In this document: positions 13,725 to 21,476 of the stretch, one piece after another | How positions within the stretch are numbered: position 1 is the stretch's first letter | Layout of the letters: every line of letters begins with the position of its first letter | Made by a program: the position numbers and the translations under genes | The notes under the pieces: model-generated | Database searches by the model: none | Seen by the model: only the letters and a program-made list of their open reading frames with translations | What the model was told of the DNA's origin: nothing | Assembly (NCBI GenBank): GCA_035540955.1 | Contig: DATLFP010000115.1 | Location: 1-25,087, forward strand | Origin: DATLFP01 sp035540955 | GTDB lineage: Bacteria; Actinomycetota; Acidimicrobiia; Acidimicrobiales; CADCSY01 | DNA: 25,087 nt | Direction of reading: 5' to 3'

Positions 13725-14650
13725 TCGCGGCGGCGGTCCATCGCCCAGAGCGAACCGCCGGCGCTCTTGGCGAAGCGCTTCATCTCCACGGCGATGGCAG
13801 CGGCCTCGGCCGCCGAGGTGATCGGGCGCACCTCGGTCGACGCGATGCCGATCGAGATGGTGAGGAACGGGTAGCGCGTGACGACGCCGCTGCGGTCGGC
13901 GACCTGGATGTAGCCACGATCGCGCTCCTCGGGGTCGTAGAGGTTGGCGACCTGCTCGTCGAAGCTGCGCACCACCGACTCCGCGATGGGCCGCGCGACG
14001 TCCGGGTCGCACACGATGGCGAAGTCGTCGCCGCCGATGTGGCCGACGAAGCTGCTCGCCGTGCCGTGGTCGGCCACCGCCCAGCCGATGACCCGGGCGG
14101 TGAGGACGATCGCACGATCGCCTCGCAGGAACCCGTAGTGGTCGTTGTAGGCCTTGAAGCCGTCGAGGTCGGCGTGCAGGAGTGCGAACGGCTCCCGGTC
14201 GGCGATGAGCACGTCGAGTCGGTGCTCGATCTCGAAGTTGCCCGGCAACCCGGTCAGGGGCGAGGTCTGCCGCAGCTGCCGCGCCCGGCGCAGGCGACCC
14301 TGCACCCGTGCCAGCAGCTCGTCCAGGTCGAAGGGCTTGTCGACGTAGTCGTCGGCGCCCGCCTCGAGGCCGGCGACGCGATCGGTCGGGAGGTTGCGAG
14401 CGGTGAGCATGATGATGCTGGTCGTCGTCGTCCTGGGGTCCTTGCGCAGCAACCGGCAGACCTCGACGCCGTCGACCCCGGGCAGCATGAGGTCGAGCAC
14501 GATCAGATCCGGTCGGAGCTTCACCGCGAGATCCAACGCGTCGTCGCCACGGTGGACCATGTGCGTCTCGTAGCCCTCGTCGGCCAGGTTCAGGGCCACG
14601 AGGTTGGCGATGTCCTCCTCGTCGTCGACGATCAGGATCGTCTCGCTCAC
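13721..14650 (-). CDS. Response regulator with a GGDDF-type GGDEF domain
   Basis: This 309-residue protein has an N-terminal receiver domain (ILIVDDEEDIANLVALNL; phospho-acceptor Asp in LIVLDLMLPGVDG; Lys in VDKPFDLDELLARV). A short linker follows, then a GGDEF-fold domain (SPLTGLPGNFEIEHRLD, DLDGFKAYNDHYG). The signature is HIGGDDF, so the fourth position is Asp instead of the catalytic Glu, and no RxxD inhibitory site precedes it. It may be a weak diguanylate cyclase, a nucleotide sensor, or catalytically silent; the conserved surroundings (YDPEERDRGYIQVADRSG) suggest a maintained subfamily. The start is GTG 14650, overlapping the rsmB stop in GTGA; upstream open frame is shadow. No histidine kinase is adjacent. 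Confidence 0.94.
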   Translation of the reverse strand: MSETILIVDDEEDIANLVALNLADEGYETHMVHRGDDALDLAVKLRPDLIVLDLMLPGVDGVEVCRLLRKDPRTTTTSIIMLTARNLPTDRVAGLEAGADDYVDKPFDLDELLARVQGRLRRARQLRQTSPLTGLPGNFEIEHRLDVLIADREPFALLHADLDGFKAYNDHYGFLRGDRAIVLTARVIGWAVADHGTASSFVGHIGGDDFAIVCDPDVARPIAESVVRSFDEQVANLYDPEERDRGYIQVADRSGVVTRYPFLTISIGIASTEVRPITSAAEAAAIAVEMKRFAKSAGGSLWAMDRRRE

Positions 14651-15774
14651 TGCGCCTGCTTCTTCACTCGAAGGACGAACATGCCGTCGGTGCCGGCCAC
14701 GTGGGGAAGGAGGATGGCACCACGACCGTGAGGTCGCCAACCGGTGCCGGGCATCGCGGGCTCGGGCTGGGGCTCGAGGTCGGGCCGATGCACCGCCAGC
14801 CACTCGTCGACGCCGATGGTCTCCTCGGCGGTCAGCGTGCACACCGAGTAGACGACGGTGCCCCCGGGGTGGACCAGGTCGGCGGCGGCGTCGACCAGCT
14901 CGCGTTGGAGCATCGCCAGGCGGGCCACGTCGCCGTGGTCGATCCGCCAGCGGGCGTCGGGACGTCGCCGCAGCACGCCGAGGCCCGAGCACGGCGCGTC
15001 GACGAGGACACGGTCGAAGTACGCGGGTCGGAACGCCGGGCGACGTCCGTCGGCTGCCACTACCCCCAAATCGGCATCCAGGCGCCGCGCATTACCAAGA
15101 ACTCGTCCCGCTCGTCCCGGTTGGGCATCGCTCGCGGCAATCCACGCACCCGTTGCGGCCAGCGCGGTGGCCTTCCCGCCCGGTCCGGCACAGGTGTCGG
15201 CCACCCGCTCTCCCGGACGGGCACCCACCGATTCCGCCACCCACTGCGACGCGAGGTCCTGCACGTAGCCGTCGGCCCGCACGGTGACAGCAGGCGCAGC
15301 GTCCATCTGCTCGAGGGCGGCGACCGCATCGTCCCGCCCCCAGTCGGCGATCAGCCGCTCGACGATCCAGTCCGGATAGCTCAGCCGAGTCGCGTCGTCG
15401 GGCCACGCCACCGTGCTGGTCGCGACCTTTCGGAGCACGGCGTTCACCAGACCTCGGGAGCGCCGGGGGGCGACGTCGACGGTCGCCGACACGGCCGCGT
15501 GGGGAGGGGTGCCCATGAAGTGGAGCTGGTAGGCGCCGAGGCGAAGGGCGGCGCGCGTCGACGTGTCGAGCGGCCGCATCACGAACCGGTCGACGAGGAA
15601 GTCGCATGCCCGCCGCCTGCGCGTCGTGCCGTAGACGAGCTCGGTGACGAAGCCCCGGTCTCGCTCGGGAAGTCCGCTCTCTTCCAACATCGCCGGCACC
15701 ACGAGGTTGGCGAAGGCCCCGTCGTCGATCCGGGCCAGCGCGCTGAGCGCCAGGCGGCGCGGATCCGTCGTCAT
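14647..15774 (-). CDS. rsmB: 16S rRNA m5C967 methyltransferase
   Basis: RsmB (Sun/Fmu) methylates C967 of 16S rRNA using SAM. The 375-residue product has an N-terminal NusB-like RNA-binding domain (about 1-130, RRLALSALARIDDG, GAYQLHFMGTPPHAAV) and a C-terminal Rossmann methyltransferase. SAM binding is seen in VADTCAGPGGKATALA. The two Cys expected of m5C enzymes are in DAPCSGLGVLRRRPD and VYSVCTLTAEE. The ATG at 15774 overlaps the fmt stop by ATGA, and the stop overlaps the response-regulator GTG. The order def-fmt-rsmB is a standard translation module. The open frame upstream of 15774 is shadow of fmt. Confidence 0.97.
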   Translation of the reverse strand: MTTDPRRLALSALARIDDGAFANLVVPAMLEESGLPERDRGFVTELVYGTTRRRRACDFLVDRFVMRPLDTSTRAALRLGAYQLHFMGTPPHAAVSATVDVAPRRSRGLVNAVLRKVATSTVAWPDDATRLSYPDWIVERLIADWGRDDAVAALEQMDAAPAVTVRADGYVQDLASQWVAESVGARPGERVADTCAGPGGKATALAATGAWIAASDAQPGRAGRVLGNARRLDADLGVVAADGRRPAFRPAYFDRVLVDAPCSGLGVLRRRPDARWRIDHGDVARLAMLQRELVDAAADLVHPGGTVVYSVCTLTAEETIGVDEWLAVHRPDLEPQPEPAMPGTGWRPHGRGAILLPHVAGTDGMFVLRVKKQAQ

Positions 15775-16628
15775 GCGAGGTGGTCGCCGGGCAGGAGTCG
15801 GGCGCCGTTGAGCCACGCGCCGACCGGCTGGGCGGCCTTGCCCGCCGGCTGCACCTCGATCAGCTCGATGGTGCCGCCGCCGGTCCCCACTCGCGCGCCG
15901 TCGAGCTGGCCGGGCGCGAGGAGCGAACCCGGCGACCAGCGGGCCCGCAGCACTCGCAGCCGCGCTCCCCGGAAGCTCGTCCACGCCCGGCCGAGGCGTA
16001 TCAGCCGGTGGATCTCCTCCGCCGGCCGGGACCAGTCGATCTGCAGCTCGTCCGGCTCGATCTTCGTTGCGTACGTCGGCTCTCCCACCTGCGGCACGGG
16101 TTCGCCCAGCGGTGCCGACAGGGTGGCGACGAGGAGCCTGGTGCCGGTCTCGACGAGGCGGGATCGCAGCTCGTCGGCGGACTCGTCGGGACCGATGGGC
16201 ACGCGCTCCTGGGCGAAGAGGGGTCCGGTGTCGAGGCCCTCTTCGAGCCGCATGATCCCGACGCCGGTCTCGGTGTCGCCGGCCAGGATGGCGCGCTCGA
16301 CCGGTGCCGCCCCCCGCCACCTGGGCAGCAGTGAGAAGTGGACGTTGATCATCGGCACGCGCGCGAGCACCTCGGGCTTGATCAGCCGTCCGAAGGCGAC
16401 GACCACACCGAGCTCGACGCCGGCGTCGAGCACGTCGGCGACCCGGCTCGTCACCGGGATGCCGAGCTCGATGGCGGCCGCCTTCACCGGGCTGGGGACC
16501 ATCGCCCCGCCCCGGCCCCGCTTCTTGTCGGCCCGGGACACGACCAGCGCCACCTCGTGGCCGGCGTCGGCGATCGCCCGGAGCGGGGGGACCGCGGCGT
16601 CCGGGGTGCCCAGGTAGGCGAGGCGCAA
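15771..16628 (-). CDS. fmt: Methionyl-tRNA formyltransferase
   Basis: Fmt transfers a formyl group from 10-formyl-THF to initiator Met-tRNA. The 285-residue product starts MRLAYLGTPDAAVPPL and has the catalytic region MINVHFSLLPRWRGAAPVER, where Asn, His and the later Asp of GIMRLEEGLDTGP form the formyl-transfer site. The C-terminal anticodon-side domain begins near residue 200. It is shorter than E. coli Fmt (315), mainly in this domain. The start is a TTG at 16628, 1 nt after the def stop; no ATG or GTG fits. Coupling to def makes sense because deformylase removes what Fmt adds. Confidence 0.97.
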   Translation of the reverse strand: MRLAYLGTPDAAVPPLRAIADAGHEVALVVSRADKKRGRGGAMVPSPVKAAAIELGIPVTSRVADVLDAGVELGVVVAFGRLIKPEVLARVPMINVHFSLLPRWRGAAPVERAILAGDTETGVGIMRLEEGLDTGPLFAQERVPIGPDESADELRSRLVETGTRLLVATLSAPLGEPVPQVGEPTYATKIEPDELQIDWSRPAEEIHRLIRLGRAWTSFRGARLRVLRARWSPGSLLAPGQLDGARVGTGGGTIELIEVQPAGKAAQPVGAWLNGARLLPGDHLA

Positions 16629-16629
16629 C

Positions 16630-17163
16630 CTAGAGCCCGGGCGGTCCGGTCCTCGGAGCGCCGGCCGTCTCCGCCAGCTGCCGCTCCCGCATCGCCCGCA
16701 TGGCCTGCTTGCGCTGGTCGTCGTCGAGCAGGTCGAGCAGCAGCCTGCCGTCGAGGTGATCGAGCTCGTGCTGGAACAGGCGGGCGAGCAGCTCGTCGGC
16801 TTCGATCGACACCTCGTTGCCGTCGAGGTCGTAGCCGGTGAGGTGGACCTCCTTGGGTCGCACGATCTCCCAGTGGAGCCCCGGCACCGACAGGCAGCCC
16901 TCCTCGTAGACCCACTCGCCGCGGTGCTCCGAGATGACCGGGTTCACGAGGACCCTCGGGCCCTGCTCGTCCTGCAGGTCGTAGACGAAGAGCCGCTTCT
17001 GGACCCCGACCTGCGGGGCTGCGAGCCCGAGACCGGCGGCCTCGTACATCGTCGGGATCATGTCCTCGACGAGCTTCGCGATCCGCCCGTCGATGTCAGC
17101 GACGGGCGCCGCCGTCTGCCGGAGCACGGGATCGCCGACGATCCTGATCACGTAGGGCGCCAC
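16630..17163 (-). CDS. def: Peptide deformylase
   Basis: Def removes the formyl group from new proteins and is a metalloenzyme. The 177-residue product has all three motifs: GLGLAAPQVG, EEGCLSVPG and QHELDHLDG, giving Cys and two His as metal ligands and the catalytic Glu. The N-terminus YVIRIVGDPVLRQTAAPV is typical. The start is GTG 17163, preceded by TAGCCT and 8 nt, so it is probably leaderless. It heads the def-fmt-rsmB-RR-mog unit. The start codon is only 19 bp from that of the divergent methyltransferase gene, so the two promoters must overlap. Confidence 0.97.
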   Translation of the reverse strand: MAPYVIRIVGDPVLRQTAAPVADIDGRIAKLVEDMIPTMYEAAGLGLAAPQVGVQKRLFVYDLQDEQGPRVLVNPVISEHRGEWVYEEGCLSVPGLHWEIVRPKEVHLTGYDLDGNEVSIEADELLARLFQHELDHLDGRLLLDLLDDDQRKQAMRAMRERQLAETAGAPRTGPPGL

Positions 17164-17170
17164 GACCCGC

Positions 17171-17177
17171 CAGGCTA
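17171..17177. promoter_or_regulatory. Overlapping -10 elements between def and a divergent gene
   Basis: The start codons of def (17163, minus) and the methyltransferase gene (17183, plus) are 19 bp apart. In the gap TAGCCT reads on minus (17177-17172), 8 nt before the def GTG. CAGGCT reads on plus (17171-17176), 6 nt before the other GTG. Both fit a leaderless arrangement, although the plus hexamer lacks the first T. Any -35 would lie in the opposite gene. Confidence 0.4.
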
Positions 17178-17182
17178 GTGGC

Positions 17183-17842
17183 GTGGGCGAAGCACGCGAC
17201 CGGGGCGGCGAACGAGCGAGCGCGGGCTCGGACGCGGCCCGGGAGGCGCCGACGGGTCAGTACTTCGAGGAGGAACCGGGAGCGGCAACGGACCGCCGAA
17301 CGGTGCGGCTGGCCCTGCCGGACCTGACGCTCGACCTCGCGACCGACGCCGGCGTCTTCGCTCGTGACGGCATCGATCCGGGCAGCAAGCTGCTGCTGCT
17401 CGAGGCTCCGCCGCCCGCACCGACAGGCGACCTGCTCGACCTCGGCTGCGGGTACGGGGCCCTCGCCCTGGCGATGGCGACGCGCTCACCCGATGCCGTC
17501 GTGTGGGCCGTCGACGTGAACCGTCGCGCGGTGGCCCTCACCGCTGAGAACGCCACCCGAGCAGGCCTCGACAACGTGAGGGCGGTGACGCCCGACGACG
17601 TGCCCGATGACCTGCGCTTCACGACCATCTGGTCGAACCCGCCGATCCGCATCGGCAAGCCTGCCCTCCACGACCTGCTCCGAGGTTGGCTCCCGCGACT
17701 CGACCGCGGCGGTGAAGCCGTCCTCGTCGTGCACAAGCACCTGGGAGCCGACTCCCTCGCCGCATGGCTGGAGCAGGAGGGCTGGTCGACCGAGCGCCGA
17801 TCGTCGCGGATGGGCTATCGCATCCTCTCGGTGACCCGATGA
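17183..17842 (+). CDS. RsmC-like class I SAM methyltransferase
   Basis: This 219-residue protein has an N-terminal segment (residues 28-75, GQYFEEEPGAATDRRTVRL) and a Rossmann methyltransferase. Motif I is LDLGCGYGALALAMA, motif II is VWAVDVNRRAV, and the catalytic motif IV is IWSNPPIRIGK. The SNPPIR-type motif is typical of the MTS family, which methylates the exocyclic amine of guanine in 16S rRNA (RsmC, RsmD relatives). It resembles the C-terminal half of E. coli RsmC rather than the full two-domain protein. The GTG at 17183 lies 19 bp from the def start on the other strand. The stop overlaps the next gene in ATGA. The substrate is inferred from family only. Confidence 0.9.
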   Translation: MGEARDRGGERASAGSDAAREAPTGQYFEEEPGAATDRRTVRLALPDLTLDLATDAGVFARDGIDPGSKLLLLEAPPPAPTGDLLDLGCGYGALALAMATRSPDAVVWAVDVNRRAVALTAENATRAGLDNVRAVTPDDVPDDLRFTTIWSNPPIRIGKPALHDLLRGWLPRLDRGGEAVLVVHKHLGADSLAAWLEQEGWSTERRSSRMGYRILSVTR

Positions 17843-18393
17843 CCGCACCGGGGGTACGCGCCGTGCTGCGCGACACCGACGTCAAGCGGCTCCACCGCGA
17901 GTGGCGCCACCGGACCGGCGGTCGGCTCGCGCTCCTGCTCGACAGCGTCCAGACGCCCTACAACGTCGGCGCCATCGTGCGCACCGCCGCCGCCGAGCGG
18001 GTCGAGCACCTCTACCTGGCCGGTGCAGCCACCGCGCCGTCCCACCCCGCAGCCCGCAAGGTGTCTCTCGGCACGGAGCGCTACCTCGAGTGGTCCACCT
18101 ACGAGACACCTGCCGCGGCCATCGCAGCCGTGAAGGAGGCGGGGCTCCGCCTGGTCGGCGTGGAGCTCGCCGCCGGCGCCGTTCCCCTTCCCGACGCCGA
18201 CCTGGGCCCGGCGGTGTGCCTGGCCTTCGGTCACGAGGACCGAGGCCTGTCGGCGGCCACGCTTGCTGCCTGCGACGAGGTCGCCTTCATCCCCCAGCTG
18301 GGCAAGGTCGGCTCCCTCAACGTGGCCCACGCCGCCGCCATCGCCATCTACGAGACCCGCCGGCGGGCCTGGACCGGCGTGATCGACACGTAA
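17839..18393 (+). CDS. TrmH-family RNA 2'-O-methyltransferase, short form
   Basis: This is a 184-residue SPOUT methyltransferase. Motif 1 is LLLDSVQTPYNVGAIVRTAA, motif 2 is FGHEDRGLSAAT and motif 3 is IPQLGKVGSLNVAHAAAIAI. It lacks the long N-terminal substrate-binding domain of the copy at 5091-5825 and is closer in layout to tRNA-type TrmH. I chose ATG 17839 because it overlaps the upstream stop in ATGA; an open frame starting at 17764 is shadow. It forms a two-gene RNA-methylation unit with the RsmC-like gene. The RNA substrate is not readable from sequence. Confidence 0.93.
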   Translation: MTAPGVRAVLRDTDVKRLHREWRHRTGGRLALLLDSVQTPYNVGAIVRTAAAERVEHLYLAGAATAPSHPAARKVSLGTERYLEWSTYETPAAAIAAVKEAGLRLVGVELAAGAVPLPDADLGPAVCLAFGHEDRGLSAATLAACDEVAFIPQLGKVGSLNVAHAAAIAIYETRRRAWTGVIDT

Positions 18394-18446
18394 CAGTCAC
18401 GCGACTTCGCGGCACCGAGGGTCGATCCCAGACGTCAGTGGGAACG

Positions 18447-18656
18447 ATGCGATCCATGATGGCCTCGCGGCGGCGGCACCCGTCGTTCACCTACGAGATC
18501 CCCGAACCCCCGTCGCACGTACGGGTGGTCGGCCCCGACACACCGCTCGCCGAGGTGATCGACCTGGCGACGGTCAGAGCCGCAGCGGGTCGACGGCCAC
18601 GCGCAGGCGGCCGGGCGGCCGCGGTGTCGCGGCGAGCGCGTCACACAGCGTCCTGA
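18447..18656 (+). CDS. Doubtful small ORF overlapping the priA 3' end
   Basis: A 69-residue frame starts at ATG 18447 (or 18456, 18459). The first 43 residues, including SFTYEIPEPPSHVRVVGP and LAEVIDLATVR, look like real protein with GC-rich third positions and lie in the gap after the TrmH-type gene. The last 26 residues are Arg/Ala-rich and overlap the 3' end of priA on the opposite strand by 83 bp, as expected of shadow sequence. It may be a true short gene with a degraded tail, or noise. The ribosome site (GGGA) is too close to the first ATG. A weak hairpin, TCCCA/TGGGA, lies at 18426-18443. Confidence 0.3.
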   Translation: MRSMMASRRRHPSFTYEIPEPPSHVRVVGPDTPLAEVIDLATVRAAAGRRPRAGGRAAAVSRRARHTAS

Positions 18657-20280
18657 CGTCGCCGGCGCGGACCAGGTAGGAGCCGTCGGCCGCGGGTCCC
18701 ATCACCTCGACATCGAGCCGGGCCCGCAACGGCTCCAGATAGGCCGCCGCCGGCGAGCCCGACACGTTGGCGACGCTTGCCGCCGGCGGGAACCCCAGCA
18801 CCGCTCGCCGCTCGCGCTCGACGGCCGCGGCCCGGTCGGGATCGGCCAGGAGCACAGCTTGCACCACCTCGTGCTTGGGCTGCCGTGTCTGCAGCAGCAG
18901 GCGCCCACCGCCCGCCTTGCCCCCGACCAGGCGAGCGGCGCGGGCGAGCAGGCTCATGGTCTCCTCGGCGGCGCGGTAGCGGGGGGCGAGGAGCTCGGCG
19001 TCGAGATCGAGGAACGCCACCGCATCGGCGCGGTCCACACGCCGCAGGAGCGCTTCGGTGCCGACCAGCACCGGTGTCGCCGGCACCTCGGTCGAGTCGC
19101 CGGTGACCTCCCCGACCGGCACGCGCGCCAATCGCTCGAGATCCTCGCGGGCCCGGGCCACACCGATCCGACGCTGCTTCAGCCGCCCTGCGCCGCACGC
19201 CTGGCACACCACCGGGCGGGTGGCGGCGCAGCGCCGGCAGGCGACGACCCCCTCCCCCATCGACACCGCCGCGTCGCAGCGCTCGCAGCGCGCCAGCTCG
19301 GCGCACGCAGCGCAGACGAGCAGCGCGGCGCGCCCTTTCCGGTTGAGCACGCACACGACCCGCTGGCCCGAGCGGACGAGCTCGACCAGCCGCTCGGAGT
19401 ACAGGTCCGAGCGCAACGGGTCCTCGCGCCGCCGGTCCACGACGTCGACGACGGGCCAGCCCGCCCGCTCCGCGGTGCGCGACGGCGAGACGACCGGCCC
19501 CCACGCCAGCGCCGCCAACGACGGGCACGGCGAGCTGACGACGCACGGCACCCCGGCCCGGGCCGCCCGCTCCGCGGCGACGTCGCGGGCATGCCAGGTG
19601 GGTGCCGCCTCCTCCTGGTGGACCTCTTCGTGCTCGTCGAGCACGACGACGGCGGCGAGATCGGGAACCGGCGCCCACGCCGCGGCGCGGGCCCCGATCA
19701 CGACGTGCGCCCCGCCCCGCGCCCGCGCCCAGTCGCGCGGGTGCGCGGCGACGGTGAGCCCGGCCCGCTGCAGCCGCGCCGCCAGGTGCCGCTCCTGGGC
19801 GTGGGAGGAGCACACCACCAGCGAGGGCCCGAGGCGGGCGGCCTGCACCAGCAACGGGAACAGGTCGGCGCTCGGCGGAAGCCGGAGCACCGTCCGGCCC
19901 CGCGCCAGCGCGTCGGCGGCCAACGGGTCCTCGACGGTCTGTGCTCGGGCCGGGGACGGCGGTGGCGGCAGCCCTCGCACCGCGTTCGGAGCGGACGCCG
20001 TGCGAAGGAAGTGCGGGACCTGTCCGGCCCAGCGCCACGATGCCCACGCGGCGAGGTCGACGATGTCCGCGGGCGGGCCCCACCCCGTGACCTTGGCGAT
20101 GGGCTTGAGCGCCACGCCCGGTGGCGGCTGGGCGTCGACCTCCACGACCCAGCCGGCGACGCGTCGGCCGTGCAGCTCGACGCGTACGAGGTCGCCGAGC
20201 CGGATGTCGTCGGGCGCCGAGTAGTCGAACGGCTTGCCGAGCGCGGGCTCGTCGATCCGAACCCGGACGACCCTCGTCAC
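18574..20280 (-). CDS. priA: PriA-like primosomal protein lacking helicase motifs
   Basis: This 568-residue protein has the N-terminal 3'-DNA-binding domain of PriA (VRIDEPALGKPFDYSAPDD, GDLVRVELHGRRVAGWV). Eight Cys form the two zinc modules (CAACAELARCERC, then CRRCAATRPVVCQAC). The Walker A region is replaced by RTVLRLPPSADLFPLL, with no GxGKT. The motif II region reads VVVLDEHEEVHQEE. It is shorter than E. coli PriA (about 730). Actinobacterial PriA is known to lack detectable helicase motifs, so this is the normal lineage form; it may keep a DNA-binding or loading role in replication restart. The start is GTG 20280, overlapping the metK stop in GTGA; open frame beyond is metK shadow. Confidence 0.93.
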   Translation of the reverse strand: MTRVVRVRIDEPALGKPFDYSAPDDIRLGDLVRVELHGRRVAGWVVEVDAQPPPGVALKPIAKVTGWGPPADIVDLAAWASWRWAGQVPHFLRTASAPNAVRGLPPPPSPARAQTVEDPLAADALARGRTVLRLPPSADLFPLLVQAARLGPSLVVCSSHAQERHLAARLQRAGLTVAAHPRDWARARGGAHVVIGARAAAWAPVPDLAAVVVLDEHEEVHQEEAAPTWHARDVAAERAARAGVPCVVSSPCPSLAALAWGPVVSPSRTAERAGWPVVDVVDRRREDPLRSDLYSERLVELVRSGQRVVCVLNRKGRAALLVCAACAELARCERCDAAVSMGEGVVACRRCAATRPVVCQACGAGRLKQRRIGVARAREDLERLARVPVGEVTGDSTEVPATPVLVGTEALLRRVDRADAVAFLDLDAELLAPRYRAAEETMSLLARAARLVGGKAGGGRLLLQTRQPKHEVVQAVLLADPDRAAAVERERRAVLGFPPAASVANVSGSPAAAYLEPLRARLDVEVMGPAADGSYLVRAGDVRTLCDALAATPRPPGRLRVAVDPLRL

Positions 20281-21476
20281 CCGAGAGACAAAGCCGACTT
20301 CAGGTCGTCCACGCGGGGGGTCGCCTCCCAGGTGAAGTCCTTCTCGCCCCGGCCGAAGTGCCCGTAGGCGGCGGTCTTCCGGTAGATCGGACGGCGGAGG
20401 TCGAGGTCGCGCACGATCGCCGCCGGCCGGAGGTCGAAGAGCTCGCGCACCGCCTCCTCGATCTCGAGCTCGTCGACGGTGTTGGTGCCGAAGGTCTCCA
20501 CGAGCAGGGACACGGGCTGGGCCACGCCGATGGCGTAGGCCACCTGGACCTCGCACCGGGTGGCCGCCCCCGCCGCCACCACGTGCTTGGCGACCCACCG
20601 GGCGGCGTACGCGGCCGACCGGTCGACCTTCGAGGGATCCTTGCCGGAGAAGGCGCCGCCCCCGTGGCGCGCCATGCCGCCGTAGGTGTCGACGATGATC
20701 TTTCGCCCCGTGAGCCCGGTGTCGGCGTGCGGGCCGCCGAGCTCGAAGGTGCCGGTCGGGTTGACGAGCACCCGGAAGTCGCTGGTGTCGATGTTGGGCG
20801 GCAGGAGCGGCTGGATCACGTGCTCGGTCAGATCGGGCTTGATGAGCGTCTCGGGGTCGAGTCCGGGCTGGTGCTGGGTCGAGATCAGCACCGTCTCGAG
20901 CTTCACCGGACGACCGTCCTCGTAGTCGACGGTCACCTGCGTCTTCCCGTCGGGTCGCAGGTACGGGAGGATGCCGGCCTTGCGCACCTCGCTCAAGCGA
21001 TGGGCGAGGCGGTGGGCGAACCAGATCGGCAGCGGCATGAGATCGTCGGTCTCGTCGCACGCGTAGCCGAACATCATCCCCTGGTCGCCGGCGCCCTGGC
21101 TGTTGAGGATGTCCTCGCCCGACTGGCCGCTCCTGGTCTCGTAGGCGGCGTCGACGCCCTGGGCGATGTCGGACGACTGCTCGTCGATCGACACCATGAC
21201 GCCGCAGGTGTTGCCGTCGAACCCGTAGGACTCCCGGTCGTAGCCGATGTTGCAGATCGTCTCCCGGACGATCTTCGGAAGGTCGACGTAGGCCTCGGTG
21301 GTGATCTCGCCGGCGATCACCGCGAGACCGGTCGTGAGCAGCGTCTCGCACGCCACGCGCCCCGCCGGGTCCTCGGCGAGGATGGCGTCGAGGACGGCAT
21401 CGGAGATCTGGTCGGCCATCTTGTCGGGGTGGCCCTCGGTGACCGACTCCGAGGTGAAGGTGTAGCGCTTGCTCAC
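20277..21476 (-). CDS. metK: S-adenosylmethionine synthetase
   Basis: MetK makes SAM from methionine and ATP, the methyl donor used by the five RNA methyltransferases in this window. The 399-residue product has TFTSESVTEGHPDKMADQIS at the N-terminus, GAGDQGMMFGYA (ATP-binding motif) and GGGAFSGKDPSKVDRSAAY (phosphate-binding loop). The ending, AYGHFGRGEKDFTWE, is normal. The start is GTG 21476, overlapping the coaBC stop in GTGA. No SAM riboswitch is possible directly upstream because coaBC coding sequence fills that space. The order rpoZ-coaBC-metK-priA is the common actinobacterial one. Confidence 0.98.
   Translation of the reverse strand: MSKRYTFTSESVTEGHPDKMADQISDAVLDAILAEDPAGRVACETLLTTGLAVIAGEITTEAYVDLPKIVRETICNIGYDRESYGFDGNTCGVMVSIDEQSSDIAQGVDAAYETRSGQSGEDILNSQGAGDQGMMFGYACDETDDLMPLPIWFAHRLAHRLSEVRKAGILPYLRPDGKTQVTVDYEDGRPVKLETVLISTQHQPGLDPETLIKPDLTEHVIQPLLPPNIDTSDFRVLVNPTGTFELGGPHADTGLTGRKIIVDTYGGMARHGGGAFSGKDPSKVDRSAAYAARWVAKHVVAAGAATRCEVQVAYAIGVAQPVSLLVETFGTNTVDELEIEEAVRELFDLRPAAIVRDLDLRRPIYRKTAAYGHFGRGEKDFTWEATPRVDDLKSALSLG

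Noticed and set aside
12444..13874. Plus-strand open frame spanning ribD 5' end, riboswitch and mog
   Set aside because: It crosses an FMN riboswitch and two opposite-strand genes; composition is Arg/Ser/Pro/Thr-rich noise.
18394..18446. Terminator between the TrmH-type gene and priA
   Set aside because: CGCG/CGCG and TCCCA/TGGGA stems of 4-5 bp are too weak to call.
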